From Sweltsa coloradensis (lineage: Eukaryota; Arthropoda; Insecta; Plecoptera; Chloroperlidae): a DNA stretch of 64,000 nucleotides. Below the pieces are notes generated by a model that had not been told where the DNA came from, did not search any database, and saw nothing but the letters and a program-made list of their open reading frames with translations. Location of the stretch: assembly GCA_024449915.1 (NCBI GenBank), contig JAMZAV010000006.1:434001-498000 (forward strand). The letters run 5' to 3'. The position numbers and the translations under genes are program-made. Of the stretch, positions 36,301 through 48,886 are shown in pieces. How positions within the stretch are numbered: the first letter of the stretch is position 1; every line of letters begins with the position of its first letter.

Positions 36301-36939
36301 AAGTATACATGGTGGTAACTCACACTTATAGAAATTGTTTTATCTTGGATGCGCGAATAATCTTAGCTGTTAAAGCGCCCTAAAACTATTAAAATAACTA
36401 ATATATAACATTAAAAATGATGCTCTGCACATGACGTTGCTACGTCACATCTTAGGACAAGCTAGCGTGGAACACCTATATTTATTACGAGATATGTATG
36501 TTGTTTCTTGTAGTAGCACTTGGGTGACAAAGGAAGCAAAGTAGCTGTCTACAAAGCAGTGCCATAATTAATGTGTGTTTGTGTTCAAATCAAGTCTCAA
36601 AGGACACATGTTTAAACTCCCTGTGTTGTTGGCACTTGTAAGAGGGTGGGGGTCATTAAAGTTGTGTGTGGGTGGGAGGGGTACTCGGTGTGTTCTTGAG
36701 TGAAAGAGAAGGGCTCTTGGTAGAAGTTGCAGCCACTAAACAGTTAATTAGAACTAAGAACTGTCCTATGCTAGAAATGTCAACGAATCATTATAATATG
36801 TTTAATCTATCTACTAAATCAACAGATTGTTAAGAAGAATACAAGAATAAAATAATTTGCCGGGCATTGATCTTCTTAGTGGTGGAGCAGGGTTAGCTTA
36901 TCTTTTAAAATGTTCGTTGCTTGTTTTCACGTTCAGAAA
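36301..36939. other. no gene recognised
   Basis: Nothing beyond short open frames and a G-rich stretch (gggtgggggtcatt, gtgggtgggagggg) near 36640-36690. Confidence 0.4.
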
Positions 36940-37160
36940 TGGTGGAGGTGCCGGGTCTTGACTGTCCGATCTTTCTTGGACGCTAGCCACGCTCCTTTTA
37001 CCCCCAGGGTCACCAAACAAATTCTGTATCATCCTTGTTTGAAGGCAATGCCAGCAATAAGCCTCACGTCAATCGGATGTCGTGTTTAGATTGATCGTAA
37101 CACGTGATTCAAGTACAGACGGACGGACGGACGGAAAAGTGATTGTTGTAAGAAGATTCA
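36940..37160 (-). repeat. repeat family K, minus-strand copy with exact motif (36940-36956)
   Basis: On the + strand: TGGTGGAGGTGCCGGGT, then cccccagggtcaccaaa, atcatccttgtttgaaggca, acgtcaatcggatgtcgtg, and (ACGG)4 followed by aaaagtgat. The same block order occurs at 41839-42060 and in reverse complement at 38265-38505. Confidence 0.8.
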
Positions 37161-37294
37161 CCAGAAGGTCTATTTACTCACTCGAGCGACAATAACAGCC
37201 AATTGACTGCGATAACGTTATAAATACAATTACGCTTGTAATAACTTGTCAAACGACAGTGACAAATTATTAAACAGAATCAAGGAGCTAATTT

Positions 37295-37450
37295 ATTTAT
37301 CTATTTATTTTTATTTATTTAAAGTCTAGCCTTTTCAGTTAAAAAACTGATTAACAATGTAGGACAACTAAATAAATCGTATAACATAAATGCAGACACA
37401 AAAATTAACTACAGTTAAGAAAATATTTGAAATTGTAATATACCATCACG
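37295..37450 (-). repeat. SINE family D subfamily, 3' part (minus strand)
   Basis: tttatttatttaaagtctag, agttaaaaaactgatt and then gcagacaca, aactacagttaag, aaatatttgaa. This is near-identical in order to 53815-53965. Confidence 0.6.
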
Positions 37451-38264
37451 ATGTATTAATAATATTAAATAATAGTAATATTTAAGTCACTGGCATGCAG
37501 AAATGTCAAGACTACCGCGTTGAGCATGAGATTGTATTTATAAAGTTGTTGCTGTCGATCGACAACGTTCGTTTTGAGTTAGTAATTAGGCCCAAGGGTT
37601 GTTCACAAAACTTGTATTTTTCTGGGAGTAAAATTTGTCATCAGAACTCATCACTTTAATCAGCTGTTTCCTAGATACAAGTACCTATCTACGCTACACA
37701 CAGGTCAGGTTATATGGTTGCGTCTGTATGCACGAAATACTAAGCACAAATATGCTTATTTCCTTGGTCTACGGTTGCTCTTTTACACACACATCAAACC
37801 AAGAGTTGTATTTATATAACCACCTTGGCGGTGCAATACTCGAGCTAAGGGTCGATATCAGATGGGGAAAGGTTTTATAGAATTCTTATTACATCACATG
37901 ATTATAATGATATTCCTCTTGCCGTGGTCGGAGGAAATGTAAAAATGCTGAGGCGAGAGCGAAGTACGATACAGCGCTCACATTTCTGATTTAAAACGTA
38001 GACGGTTACTAAGGTCATTATCATATTCGTAAGAACGTTAATAAAAACGGAAAATATCGGTATTTCATTTCACCATTGGTTATATGAATTCACTTTCAAA
38101 TTCAAACCTTCAGTTCGAGTTACAAGCCGAAGAAGTAGAAGAAATTGTAACACAGGAACTGCATTTGACTAAAAAAATAACCATTAAAACGAACGTAAAA
38201 GTTTGCGCACAAAGCACAATACAATAAAATTATAGTACGCATATAGTATTTGGAACACGGAATG
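37451..38264. other. no gene recognised
   Basis: No recognised coding frame or repeat partner. Confidence 0.4.
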
Positions 38265-38505
38265 TATGCATTAGGGTGCGAAGGTCTCATGTATGTTTCA
38301 CTTTTCTGTCCTTCAGTCAATCCGTCCGTCTGTACGTTTGTCACGACAACGAATAAAAACCGAGCACGATCTCCGATTGACATGCATTTATTATGTTTTT
38401 TTATGATTCACAATTAATAGTCATAATGGTTTTAATGACCCTAGAGGCCAAGAGGAGGAACAGCTTATTAAAAGATTCATTTTTGTGCACTCGGCACCTC
38501 CACTA
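38265..38505 (+). repeat. repeat family K, plus-strand copy with motif variant (38489-38505)
   Basis: cacttttctgtccttcagtc, aatccgtccgtctgtacgtt, gtcacgaca, gagcacgatctccgattgac, aatgaccctagaggccaaga and actcggcacctccacta (two mismatches to the motif). Confidence 0.78.
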
Positions 38506-38579
38506 AGGGATGTTAATGTTTGATAAAACGTTGTGTAATCTTTTTCGTCGATCTGTTGATTTATTTGCTTCGCTTCCAA

Positions 38580-38885
38580 TTAAATAAATAAAATAAATAA
38601 ATTGTATTTAGAGTCTACCCACTCAGTTATATAACTGATTTTCAGTGGGGACAGTAAATCAAAGCGACTAAGCCCACCCGTAGGCCCCGACGCAATCGAC
38701 GAGTGAGCGATAACCAACCAAATATCGATATTTTTAATAGGAAATATGGCAATCAGTGGTATGGTCAGTGCGAACACCCGCGGATCAACGCCAGAATCAA
38801 CGAGGCCGATTCAGAACAACTCTGAATTTATTATGTGCTTCGTTGCTAGGACGGCTCCAAAGTCAGAGTGTTAACTCTCGCACCC
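38580..38885 (-). repeat. SINE family D, long copy (minus strand)
   Basis: aataaataaataaattgtat (tail), tagagtctacccactcag, ataactgattttcagtgggg, then aacgccagaatcaacgagg, ccgattcagaacaactctga, tgcttcgttgctaggacgg and ctccaaagtcagagtg, collinear with 16985-17335 (minus) and with 19190-19600 (plus). Confidence 0.8.
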
Positions 38886-39670
38886 TTGCGTATTATACCA
38901 CGTGATCGAGTGTGTAAAATTTCAAATTTCAAAAATTCAACATTAAAGTAATCATTATCATTATACATATATTTTAAAAAAACGAATGATAATTTTTGTG
39001 TTTCACCTGATACCCCTTACGAACGCATGCTAGATCTATGCTTGTATGGTATACCATGGCTTTAGAATCATTTTTCTTTACATTCATTCTCTGAATTTTG
39101 TATTTTTCACTAATACTAAAAACATTAAGAAAGAATGAGTTTCTCTGATGATTTTTAATATTTCGCACCCCTTATAATTTTACCATCACCCTTGCGCTAA
39201 AGGCTAGGGATTGTCTCTTTGAGGCGACTTGCTTGAGCTTGCAAGAAAGTTCTCAACCTATAGTAGTGTATACATAATAGATTCTCGTAATAAGTTTCCC
39301 ATCATATCCGTCTATTTCCCCTGTTTATTCAAGCTAATGAGAATAGGGGATGATGCATCTTCCACAATGTGTGCCCCTACATTTCATATTCATAGCCCAA
39401 GCAGACGTAGACCAGAAGGTAACGATGGCTTTGTTTCACAAATCTAGGGTATACCCTGATATAATGAGCAGAAAATATAATGTGGAATACCATTGTTGAA
39501 AACGTTCAATACAAGTTCAGTGGCTAACACAGTAGAAATACAAAACTATTGCAACATTATTGACGAAGGAGATTTATACCGTGCTGGTCCTAGAAACGTT
39601 GACGTATGCACAAAGACCCGGCGCAACAAAAACATCACGATCACAAAAAAAACGATTTGTGTTTATAGAT
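38886..39670. other. no gene recognised
   Basis: Short open frames only. A possible decayed tRNA-like head (gcacccttgcgtattatacc) is at 38890-38930 adjoining the SINE. Confidence 0.4.
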
Positions 39671-39673
39671 TTC

Positions 39674-40310
39674 GGGGCTATTTACCCAAAAAAATATTTT
39701 TTACCCCATAATCTATCTTTAGAATAATACACACTCAAATAACGATTTAAAAAATAAAAAACTTGTAACTGTGATTTTACACGAATTTTTCAACTTTTTT
39801 GATCCAGAAATTGTTGTAAATTGGCGTTTTGGGGAAGTTCTTAATCATTTTAATTTGCTAATTTTTTGTTCCACCTAGATACTAGAGAATCGTACCAATC
39901 TAAAATGGCCCTTTATAACATCGTGTCTTGAAACTGAGCGCATATATACACTCAAACGCGCAAAAATATATCTTCCAAAATCACACCGTTTCTTCGTAAT
40001 CAGCATGACCAAACCAATTGCCCAAATTACAAATCAAAATATAGTGGATTTACAGAAATGGCTGTCGAGTACGTCAAAAACGGTCAATATTTTTTTGGAT
40101 CTAAATCCTCCAAGGTCATGGGGCATAAAGATCGCCCCATGATATTTTTTATGATGGATTTTTGCCTATAGGACCTAGCTCGAAAATGACCAAGTTTGAC
40201 AATTTTTTTTCGGGTAATGGCTGACCCAATAAATTTTCTGTTAATTTCTAAATTCATAACTAGTAAGGCTGAATGAAATATATTTTTTGAGTTTAGGGGG
40301 TGAATACCCC
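39674..40310 (-). mobile_element. family I element, fullest copy (minus strand), short inverted ends
   Basis: The left edge GGGGCTATTTACCC and right edge GGGTGAATACCCC are inverted relative to each other, so this looks like a non-autonomous DNA element of about 640 bp. The interior in reverse complement matches 6760-7150: atttcattcag, gggtcagccattacccgaaa, atggggcgatctttatgccc, ccttggaggattta, gtaaatcca, tttgtaatttgggcaa and gctgattac. It has no ORF of note. Confidence 0.6.
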
Positions 40311-40315
40311 TTTAA

Positions 40316-41838
40316 GTACCTTCAAACCGCCATAACAAAGCATAATTTTTACAAGTAAACCCTGAGTAACATACATATATACAAGATTTGTAGGTAACCT
40401 GGCAAGAGACGCTAAAATACAGTTCGTGTTTGTAGTGTTTGATGATAGTTTGGATTGGATGGCGTATGAAAGAGCTATGTTACGCTTAGGAATCAATGTA
40501 TTTAAATCTTTAAAAAACTTTCAGTCAGGATTGACGCTACTGTATGACCTTCGAATGAGAGTGTCGAGCTTACAGATTGAGAGATCTCCATCGCAAATTA
40601 CTGACCACCAACCAAATTACAGAGAGAGGTATTGGGCAAACAAATAATTTCGTTAATAGTCGTTACACGACTCAAAAGTTTTCCCACGTGCATTAATTTG
40701 ACATAAGAAGTAAAATAATGTGATCATTTTACAAAAGTTTATAAAGAAACATGTACTTCGACCAATTCACCGGCCGAATACACTTGTTGTTTATTAAAAT
40801 GTCGGTTTCTACCACCTTGCACGTATTCACAAGTTGCACGAAGCTTTATTGAATTAAGCTCTACAAACAGACTCAAAGCACATACACAACATAGACAACA
40901 GTTACTCTGTTGTACTTCCACAGAAAGCTCTCAGTCTGTGTTGACAGTGAAGCACACTTTGATCGTAGAATAAATATGAACTTATGTTCCCTGTTCTAGT
41001 TGCATTATGTTAAATTTACATTCTAAGACTACGTGCAGTTCATAATTCTTGTGAATGCCATTAAAACGTAACGTGTAGAAGGATTAGCTTAAAGTAGGCT
41101 ACAAAACCAAGGGTGAAGACAATTCATGATGTTTTATATTATGTAATATCGACACTGTATTTAAGTCTTGGAAACAGATCTTTTGAATTTTATTGTATCA
41201 CTTTAATAATTACACTATAAATTCGAAGTTTTATTAAGAATTTTTTGGAACGTTCAATTGAAATGAATTTCATAACAAGCCTCAATGATTTAATATAATA
41301 GAGATAACTCTTTATTATCTACGTAGATTTAACTGAAATATGCAAATACAAACCTAATTGAAGTCCACGTTAAAACTGTTTGGTTTCACTTTCCGTTACA
41401 TCCATGTCGCGTCAATCACAACTTCCACACTCAGCACATTTAATGTCACGAAAATAGACACCTGTGCGATTTAAAAACATTCCATGTCATATTTACAACT
41501 GACAACTAACATGCAATGTGAAAGTCGATGCAACCAACCCACATCCTCTAACCACAATGTGCGTGCATCACTACCAAACATCAAATCAACGGGATCAAAG
41601 GTATGAGTAGAAACAGGTTTTTATGGTGAAACCGAAATTTTCTACAATTTTCACCACCAATTCCCGCTTTGAGGCAAAACCAAATCAAACTGGCTGTTAT
41701 TTTCACCACAAAGTCCTACTTCTTGCTACGATCCCATACTGAACGGTATAAGCCAAACTTTAATATTATGTTTTGGGTACTGCTGTTCTCACCTACTATT
41801 ATCATAAACATTGTTTTTCTCACGTGAGTCCTCTTTCT
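40316..41838. other. no gene recognised
   Basis: Short open frames on both strands lack domains. No repeat partner was noted. Confidence 0.4.
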
Positions 41839-42060
41839 TGGTGGAGGTGCCGGGTTCTATAAATCTCTCACATGGTGCAACAATCCCCGCCCCTTGACCT
41901 CTAGGGTCACCAAAACCATTCTGCATCTTCCTTGTTGAAGGTAAATGTCAACCGAAATAATCGCATATCAATAGGAGGTCATGTTCGGTTTATATCGTGA
42001 GACGTGACACACACACAGACGGACGGACGGAGAGAAAAGTGATGCCTAATGGGAGCTTCG
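41839..42060 (-). repeat. repeat family K, minus-strand copy with exact motif (41839-41855)
   Basis: TGGTGGAGGTGCCGGGT, atggtgcaacaatcccc, gacctctagggtcaccaaaa, gcatcttccttgttgaagg, caataggaggtcatgttcgg, cacagacggacggacggaga and aaaagtgat. It ends near gggagcttcgctttt. This is the clearest K copy. Confidence 0.82.
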
Positions 42061-42661
42061 CTTTTTAACATATAGATTAGCTTTGATTAGATCGTAATCG
42101 ATACATATTGTATTCTTAGCATTACAATCAGTGCATTTTTAATACATGGTCACCATATTATTATTATTTACACTCTCAAATTGTTAATAATTTTACATAA
42201 AAAATGCTACATCAAATAATTAACTAGTTTATTAATTTTTAATTTATTACAGTATGATTTTGGTTGTTTAAATTCCTCAATTGACTGGTTCCCTACGAAG
42301 TTAATTAATATTTACATTGAACTTTTTGCATTGTCTTTAAATAACATTTTGGCGTATACGTGAGGTTGATTTGAAGCCCAATCAACCATGAGATATAATA
42401 GCCAAGATAGGAAATTGGGCTCTAATTCGGGCGGACATCGGGCCCCGGAAATCCTGTCAAGGTTTTATCTAAGGATTTTCTCGGTGGTCAAATGTTAACG
42501 GTTGGATTGAGCTTAATAAAATATCTCTTGGCTATCACGTTCACTTTGCCTTATATCCGATAGCGAATTATTAACCTAGAGAAAGTTGAGTTGGCCTTGA
42601 CATGTTATTACGGAACATTATTTCAAGGCCGACATGCGCACTAAAAGAAAAAAGTCTTCCA

Positions 42662-42678
42662 ACCCGGCACCTCCACCA
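42662..42678 (+). repeat. tRNA-Ala-end motif
   Basis: Exact ACCCGGCACCTCCACCA. The upstream neighbourhood has an imperfect hairpin (ttggccttga at about 42592 with tcaaggccga at about 42623) that other copies lack. Confidence 0.9.
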
Positions 42679-42699
42679 ATTACATTAAAATGTTTTGCG

Positions 42700-44765
42700 T
42701 GGACTTCCAGTGACAGGCACAGCTTTGATGTGAGCTTTGCACCCTATTTTAGGAATTCCCGTAGACGTGATTGTTTCAATCTAGGTATTGATGATTCTGG
42801 CATAAATGAATTTGTGACTATTGTTCGAATCTTCCTAAACGAAAACAATAATATTCATCGCAGGAATAAATAAAACAGAAACGTTCTCTTAGATAGAAGG
42901 TAATCGAACGGGGTATAATCCAGAATGTCCTCTGTACACATTACACAAGTATATTCGGTGTGACCCTCTTCAGGTTATTAAAGTGTTAGGGTTATTGCGA
43001 ACGTAATGTCCAAATGCTGTTAGAGAGAACGCAATCTCAGTCGAATCGACTGTGGTACGAAACCTAGTCTGATAATTTTATCAGTCAGGAGACGACGGTC
43101 CCAACGGTTAGAATGCGCATATTAGCCTAATTGGTTTCTAAGGTACAACTAAGAAGGTAAGGTAGGGTAGGGGTTGGGGTTCCTTAGTGTTAATGTGTAT
43201 GGTAAATAGCACTTGAAGACACTAGAAACCCAAAGCTTGAAGCACGTATCTCCCGTTTTATGTGACCACAGATTAACATTAAAATAAAGTAGAATGGTGA
43301 CCTGCTTTTTACAGCCCTCGATTTCTTGTGTTTAGCCTCTGAACTGTGCTGTATAAACTATTATCACCTCCCTCGTATGAACTCAGCCCTCAAAACAACA
43401 TGTTTTACGACTGTGTTATTCGACACCATAAGTCAGAGGTAAACTATATACACCGTTATTTATTCACCGGTTTTGTCCTTGAAGATTGCTTTTGAACGAC
43501 TGTAAAGCCCTTACTATTTTACGTTCCTCTTCTACGAGTATAAATCTACTGAAACAGCGGTGTAGACACAACTGACCTTATGGTACTTCCAACTCACACA
43601 CAACTGCAAACAACCATTACGAATGCTCGAAGTATCTTCACCATTTTTCTTACACTATAATTTGAAGGAGGTCAAAATGGAAGGAACATTATTTGTTTCG
43701 TGTGAATCGTCCCAAATGTAACTTTTTAAAGTGCTTTTATAGTGGCCATTCAGGTTTTCGTTCTAGAAAGCTATTATATACAATTCGTGTATTCATTTAA
43801 TGTGAGTTTATGGTTGTGTTTTCTGCTTTCCGCTCACTTATATGGTCCGGTTGGTTTAACTCTATAATGCTTTTAAAATTAATTTTGAGTGACTCATTAA
43901 ATATGTTTACCAAAATATTTAATTCACCGTGAACACATAATATTTCTAATCTCTATTTTCAACAAACTTTTAGTTAAAATTTTTTATGGGAATAATTTTT
44001 CAAAAAGCTCAAGCTTATTCTTCATCCAATAGGGCTATATAACATTTCCTTATGATAATGCATAGCGAACTCAACAGGAAAGAGTCGCTGAAATGTAATT
44101 ATAATTACTTTTCATACAATACTTTTTCTTTTTATGAATATGTTGCTCTTTTACGAAGAGCCTCTCAACTTTATTTAGCAGACTAGAGATTTTCTCTTAC
44201 TCATATTCTTTTTATTCATATATAATATGTATATTTTTACATAGCTAACAACGCATTTTCTTACGTTGTTGTCCACATGGTTTGAGCCTACGACTGCGTA
44301 AGTCTAAAATTTAATTTAAAACGATACGAAAGCTTAATATGACATATTTGCCTAGTACGTTATTGCATTTCCTCTCAGTTCTGTCTTCAACCTGACTTCT
44401 TTGTTTTACGAACATCAATGCAAGTCTCTTCTTGTTCGTCTCTGCTCACTCAACTCGCGCTCACCGCAGCTCTTAATATCCTTCTCTTTTGAATGTTGCA
44501 TAAAGTTAATGAGCTTTATGATATTGTGTATGACTTTTGCTACCTTCAGTCCCACCACAATAAAGCAAACTTGTGTAATTCCTTCCATGAAAAAGATATA
44601 CTGTAACATTTAAGATAATCCAAAAACATAAATACAGTTTTAAAACAGTTGAACATATTTATTCAGGTGGGTATTTTATAAAAAAAATAATCATCGTTAA
44701 TTTTTCTGTGATAACAGTATTTCAACTACTTAAGATAAATCAAAACATAATATTCCAAATAGTTA
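42700..44765. other. no gene recognised
   Basis: AT-rich DNA. The 64-79 codon open frames have no domains. Confidence 0.4.
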
Positions 44766-44766
44766 A

Positions 44767-44896
44767 TGTGGCTGTGAATCAGTACCAAATTATTATCAAA
44801 GACGCATTTATTGACCAACATGCCACTTTAAATGTTCTGTTTTTTTAAATGTTTTATTTGTTTTGTTAATAATTAAGTACTGATTCACAGCCATAC
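44767..44896. mobile_element. MITE-like inverted repeat of about 130 bp
   Basis: ggctgtgaatcagtac near 44770 and its complement gtactgattcacagcc at 44877-44892 are perfect 16-base inverted ends separated by about 90 bases of AT-rich sequence. The target duplication is unclear. Confidence 0.5.
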
Positions 44897-44899
44897 TAC

Positions 44900-46980
44900 T
44901 TGAATACTTGGAAAGTGAGTTTGTCTTGTCAGTTGTTTTAAATTATTGTTATATTGTTTGAAAAAGACTGCGGTTTATTTATTTATTTAACGTCTATCCT
45001 ATTCATTATTACAAGTATTACATGTTTCATTTTAATAAAGAATGTTATAACAATGAAAAGTTCAATTAAATATATATTAATATTATCTGTTGTACCTGTT
45101 TATATTTTTTCGTAAAGTATTTACTTAGATGTTGTTAATATTATTAGAGGTCTACATAGGCCCTATTAGTGCATACAATTAAGATATTAGTAAGTAGTGT
45201 AGGTAAATTTAATGAATCCTTTATCTTTCACTCGTAAATCATCGGCATTGTTAGATTACGTCTTGGTAAAATGAAATTAGTAGCATTCCTGCTTTTGTTT
45301 CAGGGAATAGGAAAGAAGCGTATAAACTCTAATACTTTCCAGCACAATGACGACCCACTTTATATTGAATAAATACAGAGGGAAATTTGCTCATTTAACT
45401 TTTGCAAAAATGTTAGAATATAAATCAAACGAAAGTACATTAAATTCCCTCTAGACATTTGCATTTGAATGTGAAGTAAGTTTAGCACTGCGTGATAATA
45501 TTGATACTATATATATATAAAAGACGACAGCTTACCTTAAAAACCTACCAAAAAACCTAAAACCCAAAAAAACCTACCAAAGGTTTTTAAGGTAAACTTA
45601 CCCCCACTGAAACATGTTAATTTTCCCAGTTTAAGTATCCTAGCTTGGCCTCATCTTTACCGACGCGAACTAATATAAATAGAATATCTGTTAAAGAGTT
45701 AGTATTTGTACCGGCGGAAGAAAAAATTCGTACCGTGCAATATATTAACGGGGGAAAAAATCAAGTATGCCAGTTTGTAGAAAGACTACGTGTTACAAAT
45801 TGAAACAAAAATGAGCCTTCTTATACCCAATAATTACAATCAGGAATATGTTCGGGGTATACGTAATACATTTCACTATAGGTATTCATTTATATTGGGC
45901 GTACAGCTCAACAACGAAAAAAAGTTTTGTCAATGTCAGATGATCATTATTGATCAACTGTGTTCGTTGTTTTGTCAAACTTGATTTAAAAAATTTGAAA
46001 AAGTTAGGCCGATAGATCAACCTTCATAGCGGCTATAATTTCTGTTAAATAGAAGCGTTTTTTCCAAATTGTTATAAATGTAAGTCCATAAGATTAAGAT
46101 GTGAACTGACCCAAAGTTCAAAGCTCCAATCGTGCTTGCGCCCGTACTTAATTTATTTATATTCGGTTGTGTATTATTTTAAAACTTAAATACTTTAATC
46201 ATCTTGAAGAAAATCGTAAGGTCAGTTTTTATTTATGCTTATAACATACAAGCATAAGTTATAGAAGAATTGTCAAACCAATCACTTTCAGAATTATCTA
46301 TGCTTTATAGAGCAAATACTTTTCAAAGCGTAATGTCAGCTATTTTGCAATTGCATTTCAATTGCTGATGTAATAACTTCCCGCGAGTAAACACTGTTAT
46401 GCTGGTAGTTTTCGAAGCATCACACAAGTCTTCACATTCCGCTGTACAGTTGCAGTCACCTCATGAATAATAGCGCATTTCAAACACATTAACACTCGTC
46501 TTATTTGACAAGTTTCTCCTTCTCAAGTCGAAATTAACATTTGTTAGTGAGGGGTGGATCTAACCACGTTTCAGTATCTCGAACAAAATATGTAGCACAG
46601 CTGTACATGCAGGATTATATTAAGCTTCACTTTGAGACCTGATGTCACTGAATACTAAATAGGTTGCGATTTCTTTCAAAATATTTCGCACATTAAGAAA
46701 TATTCACGTTTGCGACAAAAAATTTGATTCCACCAACGGAAATTTAGTCTCTACCCCCCACCCCTTCTTACCACCATTCATCCACTGACCCAATATTTTC
46801 AAGCAATTGAATTTATTTCCCAAACTCTTAATTTGTTATATATTTAATAATTTATTCTTTGTTTCTTTTTGACGAATTACAAGCATCGACATAATAAATA
46901 AACATACCGTAAATAAGGTGAATTGCAAAGGACCAAGTACAGAGCCTTGAAGTACCCAGTGTGTGATGAATATCAGAGGA
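44900..46980. other. no gene recognised apart from one hairpin
   Basis: AT-rich. The hairpin at 45532-45595 is listed separately. The 64-codon frame at 45790 is not supported as a gene. Confidence 0.4.
45532..45595. repeat. hairpin with perfect 15-bp stem
   Basis: TTACCTTAAAAACCT (45532-45546) and AGGTTTTTAAGGTAA (45581-45595) are exact complements around a 34-base A/C-rich loop of partly repeated aaaacctaccaaa blocks. It could be a small MITE remnant or an assembly artefact. Confidence 0.7.
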
Positions 46981-47084
46981 GTTAAGTGACGATGATTTTT
47001 TAACTTAACGTCTCTATTATTACAATATTAATATTCGAGACGATGAGTAGTGATAGGTGAGGGTGAAGGACAAGTTATAAAAAT

Positions 47085-47170
47085 GCATGCCTTATGCGGG
47101 ATTCGAAACCGCGTCCTCCTTATCGCACGGTTCGTACCAGCGCCCTAATCGCATGAGCCACCACAGACGG
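47085..47170 (-). repeat. tRNA-like SINE head (minus strand)
   Basis: tatgcgggattcgaaaccgc gives a T-arm. gcccta...gcatgagccaccacaga reads on the minus strand as a D-arm (ggtggctcatgcgattaggg). The acceptor is not preserved. It differs from families D and H in the sequence next to it. Confidence 0.5.
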
Positions 47171-48077
47171 CAGAGGAGTTGGTACCATCGTAGACAACCA
47201 CACACAAATACATACACAAACGCAGATAAACATACTTTCACATATGCACCCACACAGTATTTTCTCTTAACATAATCGATATTGTTCGTTAATCACTGAA
47301 CTTTCTCGATAGAGAATGTTCGATTGGTCTTGTTTCCACTGCTTACGTTGACATTCCCATCATCATTACTAAGGTGTTAAACTGTGTCTGATTCAATTAG
47401 TAGATTTAAAAAGCTGCTGTAAACCTGATTCCTCTGGCAACTTCATGACTGAGTGTGATGTAATATTCCACTTCTAAGATAATTTTCCGCATCAAAAATA
47501 AAGTTATAATTACATAAAACGTCCTTTTAGTCTTCTATCCATCAGAATAAAAATCTGAAAGCATTATTTTACCTCGAAAAGAATTTTATTTCGAGACTTT
47601 GACAAAACAAAATTACATTACTGTAGCTTACGCATGAAATAAATTGCCACTTAAGTTCTTTGCTAATTTTTATCTCGTCTTTAGAAAGGCAAACTTGGAA
47701 GCTGAAGTTAATTTCCTATTTAAACGAGTGAAGGTGGTTTTCACCCCCATTTCGCATCCTTCACTTACTTCAGACAACGTTAGCTCTATCTTCTCCCCAC
47801 CCCCTCGCCATTTCCGTACCCATCAACCTAGTTCACAGTCTTTGGATAAGATGTGTAGTCGAGGTCTTGAGTCCACTGTGAAAACATCTTCTTCATATAC
47901 CAGACAAAATCTTAAAAGAAAAATAACCTATACCGTAGCTAAAAATGAGACACATCATCAATATGGATATCTTATCTAGAAAATGCCGTATGCCTGTTAT
48001 ACCTTAAACGACTATACCATCAAAACGACAAGTGAACGACTTAAAACGACTATATCATCTCATCACCCAAAAAATCC
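47171..48077. other. no gene recognised
   Basis: A 111-codon frame at 47644-47979 has no domain. No repeat partner was noted. Confidence 0.4.
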
Positions 48078-48365
48078 GATCTACCCCCGTCCGGCCCGGG
48101 GTAGAATTTGGACCAGAGCATGGCTCTCCTGATCGTACAAGGCGAGAGGGGAGTATTTTACTCTCTGAAACTAGAGGTGAGCTTTAGACGACCGCTCGAC
48201 GCAATGACAATATGAACGATTACGAAGACGATGACTACCACGATGTGAGAATCCCCTCCCCCACTTTCCTTCCCCTGCCCATGACTGGTTTTGACCTGCA
48301 TAGTTCTTTCCTCCTAGGCTACAGAGGCGCATGATGACCTACTAACGGTTGGCGTGCTCCTAAAG
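48078..48365 (+). repeat. dispersed repeat family C, copy 5
   Basis: gtccggcccggggtagaatt, gaccagagcatggctctcct, gagtattttactctctgaaa, ctagaggtgagc, ctaggctacagaggcgcatg and acggttggcgtgctcc give the fullest view of the family's outer parts. Confidence 0.8.
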
Positions 48366-48420
48366 GTTCTTTTCGACTCGTTTTCGATATCTCAAACGAC
48401 ACTTGATCTGTTTTTAATTT

Positions 48421-48560
48421 GTCTGTGAGTGAGTGCCTTTGCTGCAGAATAGCCGAACGGCTAAACAGATCGTACTGAAATTTTAAACCGACATACGGTG
48501 CAAGATTTATCGTGCAGTTAACATTTTGAACAAAATCCGTTGCGATTTAAACCTACAAGA
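48421..48560 (+). repeat. dispersed repeat family L, copy 2
   Basis: Starts with gtctgtgagtgagtg (short GTGA run), then gaatagccgaacggct, gaaattttaaaccgacat, gttaacattttgaacaaaat and ccgttgcgatttaaacc, as at 4041-4350. Confidence 0.65.
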
Positions 48561-48804
48561 CGTAATACATTGGAAATATAGGCTGCATTTTGTAGGATGT
48601 AATTTAACGACACTGGTTTTGTTCTTGAAAAAAACATTTTCATGGCATCATTTTTAGAACGTCAGGCGGTGACCAAGGTGTGCCGATTCTTGCATGTGAA
48701 GGTTCCCCAACATTCCGCTGGGAGATTGAGTAAACCTTGCAATCTTAACATGGCTGGCTATGTTTTCCATAGTACTGTATAATGCAATTCAAAACATGTT
48801 CTAT

Positions 48805-48886
48805 AGTTTTTTAATACAATCCAGAAATTAAAAAATCTATCCCGACCGTTGTTTGAACCTGGGTCTCCCATATTCCGGGTATACAG
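48805..48886 (-). repeat. SINE family H, copy 3, truncated by element F
   Basis: On the minus strand: cccaggttcaaacaacggtc (T-arm, mutated), then the family tail around agattttttaatttctggat. The head stops where the family F element begins, and its remainder is not found on the far side. Confidence 0.65.

Noticed and set aside
47644..47979. 111-codon plus-strand frame as a gene
   Set aside because: No recognisable motif. The composition is that of surrounding non-coding DNA.
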